A stretch of 64,000 nucleotides of DNA from Luoshenia tenuis (GTDB taxonomy: Bacteria > Bacillota > Clostridia > Christensenellales > GCA-900066905): contig NZ_JACRSO010000002.1 in NCBI RefSeq assembly GCF_014384745.1, positions 1-64,000 on the forward strand. The letters run 5' to 3'. The translations under genes and the position numbers were made by a program. This document shows, in pieces, positions 1 to 7,211 of the stretch. The notes beneath the pieces are model-generated. The model was not told the origin of the DNA. It saw nothing but the letters and a program-made list of their open reading frames with translations, and did no database searches. Position 1 is the first letter of the stretch, and each line of letters opens with the position of its first letter.

Positions 1-90
1 GCGGCAGGTAGCACAATACGCAGTTGGCAGACATATTTATGCGTTTACGCATCCCGCGAAGAGCAGAGGGCTTCGCCCGCACATGAAATA

Positions 91-109
91 CCACCCGCTT
101 GGCGGGTGG
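91..109 (-). terminator. Terminator of the TSCPD/DUF4364 operon
   Basis: Perfect 8-bp stem (91-98 with 102-109, loop TTG) just past the TSCPD stop. Read on the minus strand it is followed by a T-containing stretch. Nothing else is recognised in 1-90, which is the window edge. Confidence 0.6.
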
Positions 110-130
110 ATGTTTATTGGCTTAATAGAT

Positions 131-445
131 TTATTGTTCGTCTTGCATTTGTTCTTGGTAGAGCCGCAGGGCGGTCGAAAGTTGATCGGGACAGGAGGTA
201 TTGCCGCGGCAGCGGATGCCGCTAAGCTTCTGGGCCACTTCGTCTACGCTTTGCCCCTCGCATAGCTTGGATAACCCCTGGAGATTGCCCGAGCAACCGG
301 ATTCAAAGCTCAAGTCGTGGATATGCCCGTCCTGTACGCGAAAGCGGATCTGACGCGAGCAGGTGCCGCGGGTCCTATAGGTAACAGCTACCCCGCGCGC
401 GGCGTCCAAAGGCTCAACTCGTAGGGCGTTTTGGCTATGCATCAT
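131..445 (-). CDS. TSCPD domain protein (TIGR03905 type)
   Basis: A 104-residue protein with five cysteines (29, 51, 62, 79, 85) and the diagnostic TSCPDQL signature at 83-89, the motif that defines the TSCPD domain. The domain occurs alone in many Firmicutes and at the C-terminus of some class II ribonucleotide reductases. The cysteine pattern suggests metal or thiol chemistry, but no function is established for the stand-alone form. The start at 445 is chosen because an AGGAGG (454-459, minus) lies 8 nt upstream; a longer reading frame upstream lacks a site and overlaps the neighbour. It follows the DUF4364 gene by 16 nt, so the two are probably co-transcribed. Confidence 0.85.
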   Translation of the reverse strand: MMHSQNALRVEPLDAARGVAVTYRTRGTCSRQIRFRVQDGHIHDLSFESGCSGNLQGLSKLCEGQSVDEVAQKLSGIRCRGNTSCPDQLSTALRLYQEQMQDEQ

Positions 446-461
446 GGTATATTCCTCCTGG

Positions 462-1043
462 TTACAGCAATGTCGTTTGGTCATCCTCCTGCGGTGGAAG
501 AGCGGGGATGGGGTTAGGATTGAGCAGCGCATCAATCAGCGCGCGGTATGCCAGGCCGGAGCGCTTTTTCCAGTTATTGCACAGCTCTTTGGCCAGCTCG
601 CGCGTAGCGATGTTCAATTCCATTTGAAATAGCGTAACGCCCTGCTCCACTGCTTTGAGGGTAACCAGATATTCATCCTCGCTGAGCTTTTGGTAATCGG
701 CCACTACCTGGTTTTCTTCCAGCAGCTCGGCCCGGCTGGCCAGGGCAAAGTGCTTGATTTCCAGCCGAAGCAGGGGCGGGATACGATCTAAAAATAGCTC
801 AAGGGCTTGGTTGCCTTCCGCCGTCAGGTGGAAAGGACCACTGCGGCTCTGGCTATCCGGGCAAGCCAATAGGTTGTTTTCCACTAGCTCGAACAGGGCC
901 TGCTGCAATTCAAAATAGTCCAGATACCCGGTCTGATCCATCAAGCGGATGAGCTGCTCGTTGGTGGGGGGCATGCGCAGCTGCTGGATCAAATAGAGCA
1001 ACAGCAGCTTTTTATTGGCCAAAAGGGTATTCATATCCATCAT
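462..1043 (-). CDS. DUF4364 family protein
   Basis: A 193-residue protein matching the DUF4364 family common in Clostridia. The N-terminal half (NKKLLLLYLIQQL, then a helix-rich stretch ending in LTAEG) resembles a winged-helix DNA-binding fold, so a transcription-regulator role is possible; that is inference. Three methionines cluster at the N-terminus (starts 1043, 1040, 1034). I chose 1043, with GAGGTG 11 nt upstream. A -10-like TATAAT (1068-1073, minus) lies before it. It probably heads a two-gene operon with the TSCPD gene. Confidence 0.8.
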   Translation of the reverse strand: MMDMNTLLANKKLLLLYLIQQLRMPPTNEQLIRLMDQTGYLDYFELQQALFELVENNLLACPDSQSRSGPFHLTAEGNQALELFLDRIPPLLRLEIKHFALASRAELLEENQVVADYQKLSEDEYLVTLKAVEQGVTLFQMELNIATRELAKELCNNWKKRSGLAYRALIDALLNPNPIPALPPQEDDQTTLL

Positions 1044-1114
1044 TTCGTTTAAAACACCTCTTGTAATATTATACCCTATTTGCTGGGGATAGGCGAGAGA
1101 TAAAGGACAAATAA

Positions 1115-1145
1115 AAAACTCTCTCTGCAAAACAGAAAGAGTTTT
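1115..1145 (-). terminator. Terminator downstream of the HPr-like gene
   Basis: Inverted repeat with arms 1115-1127 and 1133-1145 (one mismatch), rich in A on the left arm, so on the minus strand it ends in a T-run. It separates the HPr-like gene from the DUF4364 operon. Confidence 0.7.
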
Positions 1146-1166
1146 ATACCGCCCTTAAGGCTCCCG

Positions 1167-1394
1167 TTATACAGCGAAATCTTTCAGCTGCTCTAACAGG
1201 TCTGCACAATCCTCGCTCTGAATTTCGAGGGTGATCGGCTTGCTCAAATCCAGCGAGAAGATACCCAGGATGGACTTGGCGTCTACGACATAGCGGCCGC
1301 TGCGCAAATCGATATCAAAGGCATAACGGGATACGATATCCACAAACTTTTTGACGCTCTCCGTCGTCGTCAACTGAACGGTAAGAGATTTCAT
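1167..1394 (-). CDS. HPr-like protein lacking the active-site histidine
   Basis: A 75-residue protein of HPr size and layout. The second half carries the HPr regulatory-serine region (KSILGIFSL, residues 40-48; Ser41 matches HPr Ser46). The first half lacks the His-Ala-Arg-Pro phosphorylation loop: the equivalent stretch reads TTTESVKKF with no histidine. It therefore cannot act as an ordinary PTS phosphocarrier and may be a regulatory HPr relative (inference). The start at 1394 has GGAGGTG just upstream (1400-1406). The upstream region has an extended -10 on the minus strand (TGG TATACT, 1439-1444). It forms a single-gene unit with its own terminator. Confidence 0.8.
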   Translation of the reverse strand: MKSLTVQLTTTESVKKFVDIVSRYAFDIDLRSGRYVVDAKSILGIFSLDLSKPITLEIQSEDCADLLEQLKDFAV

Positions 1395-1582
1395 GGTGAC
1401 ACCTCCTTGCTGTTTTAGGATCTCTTCGATCCAAAAATAGTATACCACAAAATGGCAATACATTAAACATAATTTACTTAACGTGACGTAAAGAAGTGCA
1501 CAAAATAACTGCGTGAGACATGTGCATATTGTACAAAGCCGGCGGAACATGAACAGCTGGGCAGATTAGCCTTGATATAGAA

Positions 1583-1608
1583 AAACATCCGTCTATCGAC
1601 GGATGTTT
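1583..1608 (-). terminator. Terminator of tRNA-Val
   Basis: Perfect stem (1583-1593 with 1598-1608, loop TATC on the plus strand) directly after the tRNA 3' end. On the minus strand it is followed by TTTTC. Confidence 0.75.
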
Positions 1609-1610
1609 GT

Positions 1611-1687
1611 TGGTGGGGTTAAATGGGCTCGAACCATCGACCTCTACGATGTCAACGTAGCGCTCTAACCAACTGAGCTATAACCCC
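1611..1687 (-). tRNA. tRNA-Val (anticodon GAC)
   Basis: Full cloverleaf on the minus strand: acceptor GGGGTTA/TAACCCC, D-arm GCTCAGTTGGTTAGAGC, anticodon stem CTACG/CGTAG with loop TTGACAT, T-arm with TTCGAGC. CCA is encoded (1611-1613). Confidence 0.95.
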
Positions 1688-1850
1688 ATATAAGCGCGGT
1701 GCTTTTTTATTATATCAAAAGAGTCAAAAAATGCAAGCCCTAATTTGGTTTTTTCACCAGCTGCGTTTGGATTTAACGCCGAACAGTATCCATGTGGATT
1801 TAATGCTATACGTGGTAAAAAATACTGCCCTTTTCGGGCTTGTCTCCACC

Positions 1851-1880
1851 TTGACACGCTCTGAACGGCAACGGTATAAT
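1851..1880 (+). promoter_or_regulatory. Sigma-A promoter of the 6S RNA candidate
   Basis: Perfect -35 TTGACA (1851-1856) and perfect -10 TATAAT (1875-1880), 18 nt apart, which predicts a start near 1887. The spacer contains GCTCTGAACGG, which recurs in the tandem repeat at 4116-4183. Confidence 0.85.
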
Positions 1881-1886
1881 AGACCT

Positions 1887-2100
1887 TGCAAGACAATCCT
1901 GTGGTGTGCGTCACGCTTTATTTTAATCCTACAGAGTTGATTTGGGAGCTTGGGTCTGGCGAGAACGGCCATGCCCTCTACGGGAGGGAAGGCCAGCGGC
2001 GCCAGTAAAGCACCCCCCTGCCACGAGGCGGGAGTTAAAATCAAAGTGAACGGCACAACGGGGACCGCCCTCCGGCGTTAAAACCGGGGGGCGTTTTTAT
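1887..2100 (+). ncRNA. ssrS: 6S RNA candidate
   Basis: There is no reading frame, yet the stretch lies between a consensus promoter and a strong terminator and is about 200 nt long. The ends pair with each other: CTTTATTTTAA (from 1915) with TTAAAATCAAAG (from 2035), then TGCGTCAC with TGAACGGCA, and CCTGTGGTG with the CAC.ACGGGG side. This leaves a large internal bubble (near 1926-1950 and the opposite strand) capped by a GC-rich distal hairpin. That architecture, with the 5' CCTGTGGTG-type sequence, is how 6S RNA mimics an open promoter to hold sigma-A RNA polymerase. Identification rests on architecture and remembered motifs, not on a covariance-model search. The exact ends are estimated. 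Confidence 0.75.
2066..2099 (+). terminator. Terminator of the 6S RNA candidate
   Basis: 10-bp GC-rich stem (2066-2075 with 2084-2093, one G-T pair) followed by TTTTTATTT. Confidence 0.85.
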
Positions 2101-2119
2101 TTGCCGCGGTCTTAATGGC

Positions 2120-2148
2120 GTGACAAGCTGTGCGCTTTATGCGATAAT
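2120..2148 (+). promoter_or_regulatory. Putative promoter of the beta-glucuronidase gene
   Basis: GTGACA (2120-2125), 17-nt spacer, GATAAT (2143-2148), about 40 nt before the start codon. No obvious operator palindrome was seen. Confidence 0.5.
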
Positions 2149-2189
2149 AAAATCATCGCAAAGAATCCATTGTAAAGGAGACTTGAAAG

Positions 2190-3959
2190 ATGCTGTATCC
2201 TCAATTAACCGATAGCCGGATGGTGTTTGACTTAAATGGCGTGTGGGATTTTAAGCTGCTGGATGAGGGCCAGTGCCCGGCGGTGGATGGGCCGGTCCAG
2301 GATGCGATTCCAATGGCGGTGCCCTCCGCCTATAATGACCTTTATGAGGGAAGGGCGTTTAAAGAGCACGTAGGGGATATGGTTTACCAGCGCAGCTTTT
2401 CCGTCAGCGCGCCGATGCTGGAAAAACGCCTGGTGCTCCGCTTTTCCAGTGCGACGCATCAGGCCACCGTCTATTTGAATGGGAAATTATTGGGCAAGCA
2501 TAAGGGCGGTTTTTTGCCCTTTGAGTTTGAGATCGGCCAGCAGGCGCGGCGTGGAGAGAACCTGCTGACGGTGATCGTCAACAATATCGTCGATTATTCC
2601 ACGCTGCCTTGCGGGCGGCTGGTCACCGAGAAATATCCGGGGTTGGCGCCCATGGTGCGCAACTACCCTAATTTTGACTATTTCAACTATACGGGCATTA
2701 TGCGGCCGGTAAAGCTTTATACCACGCCGCGGAATTATATCCGCGATATAACCGTGGTCGGGCATATGGACGGCAGCTTCTCCTATAAAGTAGATGTGCA
2801 GGGCGAGGGCGAGGTCGCCGTGGAGATGCTGGATCCCGACAAAAAATGCGTGTTTAAGGCGCAGGGGGCCAGCGGCGAGGGCAAGATCGAGAATGTACGG
2901 CTTTGGGCGCCCGAGAACCCGGCACTTTACGACCTGGTGGTGCGGCTGGCAAGCGGAGATGAGCAGGATAGCTATACCGAGCCGTTCGGCTTTAGGGATA
3001 TTTCGATTCAGAACTGCCGGATCTGTTTAAACGGCAAACCTGTTTATCTTAAGGGGTTCGGCAAGCATGAGGACAGTTACGTCAACGGCCGCGGCTTTAA
3101 CGAGGCGCTCAACGTAAAAGATGTGGGCCTGCTTAAATGGATCGGCGCTAACTCCTTCCGCACCAGCCATTACCCTTATAGCGAGGAGATGATGCGCCTT
3201 TGCGACCGCGAGGGCATCATGGTGATTGACGAGGTGCCGGCAGTTGGCCTGCATACCGCCTTTACCGCCACGGGCATGCTGGGCGGCGAGCCCAATGGCA
3301 CCTGGCGCACCTTGCAGACCGCGCAGCACCACCGGGATGTGATCAACGACCTGATTGCCCGGGATAAGAACCATCCCTGCGTTGTAATGTGGTCAGTCGC
3401 AAACGAACCGGCCAGCGAGGAGGAGGGGGCCAGGGAATACTTTGAACCGCTGACTGTTTTGGCGCGGCAGCAGGATCCCCAGCACCGCCCGGTTACGATC
3501 GTGACCTATGAGGGTTCCAGTCCCGAAAAATGCAAGGTGGCCGAATTGTGCGATGTATTGGTTATCAACCGCTATCGCGGCTGGTATGATACCGAGGGGA
3601 ACCTCCCCGGCGCGGCGGCTAAGCTGAAAGACGAGTTTGAACGCTTCCACGCCCGCTGCCCGGAAAAGCCCATCATGCTGGGCGAGTATGGAGCGGATAC
3701 CATTGCCGGCATGCACGACGCCACGCCGACCCTCTTTAGCGAGGAATATCAGGTGGCGTACCTCGAGGCGTACAGCGAGGTGTTCGATTCGCTGCCCTAT
3801 ATTACGGGCGAGCACGTGTGGAACTTTGCGGACTTTGCTACGGCAGAGAATATCCGCCGGGTACAGGGCAATAAAAAGGGCATCTTTACCCGAGACCGCC
3901 GCCCCAAAATGGCTGCACATTACCTTAAAGGCCGCTGGACGGGGTTTGAAAAGGAATAG
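2190..3959 (+). CDS. uidA: Beta-glucuronidase (GH2)
   Basis: A 589-residue glycoside hydrolase family 2 enzyme that cleaves beta-D-glucuronides, close to the length of the E. coli enzyme (603). Layout: jelly-roll sugar-binding domain (about 1-180), Ig-like domain (180-275), TIM barrel (275-589). Acid/base Glu406 sits in VANEP and the nucleophile Glu499 in GEYGADT. The NxK motif that recognises the glucuronate carboxylate is present (N561, K563 in GNKKG), which separates it from beta-galactosidases. The loop after residue 352 is slightly shorter than in E. coli, so it may be a mini-loop 1 form (inference). No signal peptide, so cytoplasmic. AAAGGAG lies 9 nt before ATG. It stands alone with its own promoter and terminator; no glucuronide transporter or uronate genes lie next to it. 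Confidence 0.95.
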   Translation: MLYPQLTDSRMVFDLNGVWDFKLLDEGQCPAVDGPVQDAIPMAVPSAYNDLYEGRAFKEHVGDMVYQRSFSVSAPMLEKRLVLRFSSATHQATVYLNGKLLGKHKGGFLPFEFEIGQQARRGENLLTVIVNNIVDYSTLPCGRLVTEKYPGLAPMVRNYPNFDYFNYTGIMRPVKLYTTPRNYIRDITVVGHMDGSFSYKVDVQGEGEVAVEMLDPDKKCVFKAQGASGEGKIENVRLWAPENPALYDLVVRLASGDEQDSYTEPFGFRDISIQNCRICLNGKPVYLKGFGKHEDSYVNGRGFNEALNVKDVGLLKWIGANSFRTSHYPYSEEMMRLCDREGIMVIDEVPAVGLHTAFTATGMLGGEPNGTWRTLQTAQHHRDVINDLIARDKNHPCVVMWSVANEPASEEEGAREYFEPLTVLARQQDPQHRPVTIVTYEGSSPEKCKVAELCDVLVINRYRGWYDTEGNLPGAAAKLKDEFERFHARCPEKPIMLGEYGADTIAGMHDATPTLFSEEYQVAYLEAYSEVFDSLPYITGEHVWNFADFATAENIRRVQGNKKGIFTRDRRPKMAAHYLKGRWTGFEKE

Positions 3960-3977
3960 GGGACTGCTTACGACGAA

Positions 3978-4008
3978 AAAAGCCGGCGCGATCTTCGTGC
4001 CGGCTTTT
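3978..4008 (+). terminator. Terminator of the beta-glucuronidase gene
   Basis: Stem AAAAGCCGGC with GCCGGCTTTT (3978-3987 and 3999-4008), 11-nt loop. Confidence 0.85.
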
Positions 4009-4256
4009 ACTGTGCTTTTTGTATTTTTTTAAGAGGCTTATCCTTGGCGGGAAATCTCTAAATTTCGCCTCCCAATTAAACAGCCTAGCGCCTATTGTAC
4101 ACTCGGCCTATGTCGTAGTATATAATAGTGACAGCTCTGAACGGGGCGCTAGTATATAATAGTGACAGCTCTGAACGGGGCGCTAATGTAAAACAAAAGC
4201 GCATCCAGGCTTGTCCGGGTGGCGCCGATGTTCATAACGAAACTTAAAAACAAAAA
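4009..4256. other. Gene-free stretch with tandem repeat
   Basis: No convincing reading frame. It holds an imperfect hairpin near 4034-4063 and the 34-bp tandem repeat listed separately. TAGCGCC at 4086-4092 is the reverse complement of GGCGCTA at the end of each repeat unit, so local folding is possible. No recognised RNA family. Confidence 0.5.
4116..4183 (+). repeat. 34-bp perfect tandem duplication with promoter-like core
   Basis: Two identical adjacent 34-nt units (4116-4149, 4150-4183). Each contains TATAATAG followed by TGACAGCTCTGAACGG. The same pieces, in the order TGACAC-GCTCTGAACGG then TATAATAG, form the promoter of the 6S RNA candidate at 1852-1882. The two -10-like boxes lie at 4121-4126 and 4155-4160; spacing to the repeat's own TGACA is 21 nt, long for sigma-A. 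No gene follows on the plus strand before the AbiH insert. Confidence 0.9.
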
Positions 4257-4282
4257 TCCGAGTGTCCATATGGACACTCGGA
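4257..4282 (-). terminator. 26-bp perfect palindrome, probable former tRNA-Pro terminator
   Basis: Perfect inverted repeat (13 bp per arm) with a long A-tract on the left, so on the minus strand it is a stem followed by ATTTTTGTTTTT. It lies directly downstream (minus strand) of the detached tRNA 3'-end copy at 4284-4294, where a tRNA terminator would be expected. Confidence 0.75.
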
Positions 4283-4283
4283 C

Positions 4284-4294
4284 TGGTCGGGGTG
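4284..4294 (-). other. Putative attachment site: copy of the tRNA-Pro 3' end
   Basis: TGGTCGGGGTG is identical to 5704-5714, the last 11 nt of tRNA-Pro(CGG) including CCA. The rest of the tRNA is absent here and the sequence turns AT-rich immediately to the right. Direct repeats of a tRNA 3' end are the usual scar of site-specific integration. Confidence 0.6.
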
Positions 4295-4370
4295 TAATTA
4301 TATGATTTGATGAAACCTAGTAAAAGCAATGGTTTGCAGGCTGTAAGCAAGAGGCTTTTATCTAAGTTCT

Positions 4371-4390
4371 CAAAAGATAATTATCTTTTG
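4371..4390. repeat. 20-bp perfect palindrome downstream of abiH
   Basis: CAAAAGATAA and its exact reverse complement with no loop. It lies 50 nt past the abiH stop and could act as a weak terminator or a protein-binding site. Confidence 0.5.
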
Positions 4391-4439
4391 CGGTAGTTCC
4401 TGTTTTAATTTCTGTATTCGCTTTTTTTTATCTTTATTT

Positions 4440-5396
4440 TTAAAGTGACTCATAAACATCAAAAGTCCCTTTAAAGCCATATCTGCGTAGTTTAATTTTC
4501 TTTATTCGCAGAGCCTCAGAATTCTGTACTTCATATGAAGTAAAATACCATATGGCGTCCGGTGATATTCTATCAACTATTTTCTTTATATAGATACTAT
4601 CTACTTTGCCGTAACTGAATCCATATGAATATACTTTGTCAATGGTATGGTTAAGCTTCCTGAAAAAGTCATTATATTTTTTTATCGGTCCATCAGTATC
4701 TTTTTTGAACGACATTATCATATCATCCAAAAAGGAAGAATGAATAAGGGGACTTTCAGAGGTATTGTCGATAAAATCACCATACATCATATTGTCTTCT
4801 CCGTGTCCAAAAACAAGCTTTTGCCCCACTCGGTTATGTACATGGATGACCTTTTTTATTCCATATAACTTCTGCAGAGTTTTAGTATAGTTAAAAGTGA
4901 AAAATTGTGCATCTGGTTGAGAAAATAATGCTTTTAGTGTTGTTTTACAAGTGAATTTTCCATCATCAATTAGTAATTGTATACTTTTAATCCATAAACG
5001 GAAAAACTCCTGCCATATTTTGGAGCAGTAAATAAAACCGCTGGTAAGCATATCCATATAAAGTAAGTATTTTTCCATTAATTCATTATCTTCTTCATCT
5101 GTCTCACCTTCTTTGTGGTTTGCTTTCGGTAGTTTACCGTTAAAATTAATATATGCTAATGCTTCTTCAAAGTTACACCAGTTCTCTCCACACGCTTTGT
5201 CCATCGCATTTAATAAAATTTCTGCAGCAAACTCGTCGGGGGCTATATTTTTCAAGTCTTCCCAATATACTGTTTCATCACGCGATTGAAGTGTCTCTGG
5301 GTACATATCTATTAGAAATGACCTAAAATTATTATATTCTGTAGGGATTTTATGTGCAATATCAAATCCATTTCCGATTATAAATAAGGAACTCAT
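4440..5396 (-). CDS. abiH: AbiH family abortive-infection protein
   Basis: A 318-residue protein with the AbiH N-terminal signature IIGNGFDIAHKIPTEYNNF, a nucleotide-binding-like glycine motif followed by a conserved Phe/Asp and Tyr. Mid-protein FTFNYTKTLQKLY and IHVHNRVG, and a C-terminal YSYGFSYGKVDSIYIKKI, also fit the family (PF14253). Lactococcal AbiH aborts phage infection; its mechanism is not settled. The start at 5396 is chosen because GGAGGTGG (5402-5409, minus) fits it, while the upstream Met at 5411 would overlap that site. Base composition is strongly AT-rich against GC-rich neighbours, indicating recent transfer. It is the only gene in the tRNA-Pro insert. Confidence 0.85.
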   Translation of the reverse strand: MSSLFIIGNGFDIAHKIPTEYNNFRSFLIDMYPETLQSRDETVYWEDLKNIAPDEFAAEILLNAMDKACGENWCNFEEALAYINFNGKLPKANHKEGETDEEDNELMEKYLLYMDMLTSGFIYCSKIWQEFFRLWIKSIQLLIDDGKFTCKTTLKALFSQPDAQFFTFNYTKTLQKLYGIKKVIHVHNRVGQKLVFGHGEDNMMYGDFIDNTSESPLIHSSFLDDMIMSFKKDTDGPIKKYNDFFRKLNHTIDKVYSYGFSYGKVDSIYIKKIVDRISPDAIWYFTSYEVQNSEALRIKKIKLRRYGFKGTFDVYESL

Positions 5397-5668
5397 AGTG
5401 TCCACCTCCAATCTAAATTACTATTATAATACATTGATGACAACCCAATTGAAAGTTCTTTCGTAAGAATTAGTATATTGCAAAATTTAAATCCAGCGTT
5501 ACATAAATCAAAAAATCTGCTTTGAAATAATATTTTCAAAGGTTGGTCAAACGACTAAATTCGAACCCGAGCGTGTGCCGACGCTGCACATCCGCTCTCC
5601 TGGGGATTGACGAATTATACGTGGCTTCATCGCCTAGAGGCCGCTGGTCCGCTATCAGCCTATGTAAA
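5397..5668. other. Gene-free stretch between abiH and the tRNA-Pro terminator
   Basis: About 270 nt without a convincing gene. The left 140 nt are AT-rich and hold the abiH ribosome-binding site and presumably its promoter (ATTATAAT-like sequence near 5420-5431). The right 120 nt (about 5545-5660) are GC-richer and contain TTCGAACC, a T-loop-like string, but no tRNA folds around it. It may be decayed sequence at the insert edge. Confidence 0.4.
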
Positions 5669-5780
<112 letters not shown>

Positions 5781-5803
5781 AAGAAATCGCGTCAACATCC
5801 AAT

Positions 5804-5832
5804 AATATACACTAATCGCTGCGTAAAATCAA
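5804..5832 (-). promoter_or_regulatory. Promoter of tRNA-Pro
   Basis: On the minus strand TTGATT (5827-5832), 17-nt spacer, TATATT (5804-5809), ending 24 nt before the tRNA. Confidence 0.65.
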
Positions 5833-5987
5833 GCATTAGATCAATAAAATTATGCTTTTTTTGAGGGGTGAAATCTGGCATGCGGGGAGAAGAAACAATG
5901 AATTTACAAAATGGAGGTTTATCTAGGTTACAGGTTGTGATATAATATCTCAAGATATTGCAGGATTCGACGGAGAGGAGGGGCGCA

Positions 5988-7190
5988 ATGGCAAAGAGTA
6001 AAATCAAGCGTAGCCGGCGCATTAAGCCCCGCTTTTTTGTTTTTATAGGCATTATCGTCATCATTGCCGTTTTGGTGATATGGAGCGTGCTGGGCGGGGC
6101 GACTAAGACCGCCGCCGTGCAGTGGGGCCAGCTGGGCAGCACGCACAGCGCCAAGGCCGTCCTGCTGCGGGATGAGCAGGTGATCAGCGCTGAGAGCTAT
6201 GGCAAGATTATATACTTTGCAGCTGAGGGTGAGCGGGTGGCCAAAGACGCCAAGATCGCCGAGGTATTCCGTCCGCAGTTTACCGATAAGGATTTGCAGG
6301 AGTATTATACGGCCCAGCAGGCGGTGCTCAAACAGCAGCAGACCCTGATGCAGGATATCGTAAACGAGGATCTGACCAAGGTGTCCGATCAGGTGGATGC
6401 ACAGTTTACCGAGATCGAGGCAATGGTGCGCAGCGGAGATGTGACAAGCTCCCTGCGGTTAGAGCGCGCCCTTAACAGCGCCCTGCAGGAGCGGCATACG
6501 ACGTACCGCAACCTCATCACCGAGGACGACATACTGACCCAGCTTTACGCGCAGGAGGATGCGCTGCAGTCCAAGGTCGATCAGGCAAAGACCGAGGTGG
6601 TCGCTCCCTATTCCGGGGTGGTCAGCTTTTATTTGGACGGGCGTGAATCGCTGCTCAATCCGGAATCCATGGCGGAGTTGACGTATGAGACTGTGGAAAC
6701 CGTGACTAAGGATGCAAAGGCCAAAGGTTCTACCGACGCGAACCCGCAGATGCCGCTTTTCAGAGTGGTCAATAACGCCAAGTGGTATGTGTTGATTTTA
6801 TCCGATGGCGGCGCGGTGGAGCTTAACGCGGGGCAGAGCGTGAACCTTAATTTCTCAGGGTATGCAGGCGTAGATTATGCCGGGACTTGCACGGATGTAC
6901 GACCTTCCGGCGATAACGCGCTATATGTCATCGAAATGTCACAGGATATCGGGGCGCTGCTTAGCGAGCGCAACCTGGATGTGACTGTGGGCAAGCAGAT
7001 GGAAGGATTGAAAATACCGGCATCAGCGTTGCAAACGCAAGAGGGCGTGCGCGGCGTTTATGTAATAGATGGACAGGCTAAGACATTTGTCCCCGTCAAG
7101 GTTTTGGTGGAGGATGGATCCGCAGCCATCGTTGAGGCGTTGGGGTCTGAAAATCAGCTGGAGGTTAACCAGTTGGTGCAGATCAAGTAG
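5988..7190 (+). CDS. HlyD-like membrane adaptor protein
   Basis: A 400-residue protein with a basic N-terminus, one membrane segment (about 16-38), then an extracytoplasmic part: a lipoyl/barrel-sandwich half (KAVLLRDEQVISAESYGKI), a long helical hairpin (about 95-200, Gln/Glu-rich), the second half (VVAPYSGVVSFYLDG), and beta-rich domains ending VPVKVLVEDGSAAIVEAL. This is the layout of HlyD/RND-type adaptors, seen in Firmicutes as HlyD family efflux transporter periplasmic adaptor subunit. No transporter partner is adjacent, and in this cluster its role may relate to the envelope or division (inference). GGAGAGGAGGGG precedes ATG at 5988; an earlier in-frame ATG at 5958 overlaps that site. 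An extended -10 (TGA TATAAT, 5938-5946) lies upstream. Confidence 0.75.
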   Translation: MAKSKIKRSRRIKPRFFVFIGIIVIIAVLVIWSVLGGATKTAAVQWGQLGSTHSAKAVLLRDEQVISAESYGKIIYFAAEGERVAKDAKIAEVFRPQFTDKDLQEYYTAQQAVLKQQQTLMQDIVNEDLTKVSDQVDAQFTEIEAMVRSGDVTSSLRLERALNSALQERHTTYRNLITEDDILTQLYAQEDALQSKVDQAKTEVVAPYSGVVSFYLDGRESLLNPESMAELTYETVETVTKDAKAKGSTDANPQMPLFRVVNNAKWYVLILSDGGAVELNAGQSVNLNFSGYAGVDYAGTCTDVRPSGDNALYVIEMSQDIGALLSERNLDVTVGKQMEGLKIPASALQTQEGVRGVYVIDGQAKTFVPVKVLVEDGSAAIVEALGSENQLEVNQLVQIK

Positions 7191-7211
7191 CAAAGGAAAA
7201 GGTGAGATGGA

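Noticed and set aside
1731..2056. Short frames on both strands between tRNA-Val and the beta-glucuronidase gene
   Set aside because: They lie over the 6S RNA candidate and its promoter, lack ribosome-binding sites and overlap each other.
5550..5660. Possible degenerate second tRNA left of tRNA-Pro, because of TTCGAACC
   Set aside because: No acceptor, D or anticodon stem can be formed around it.
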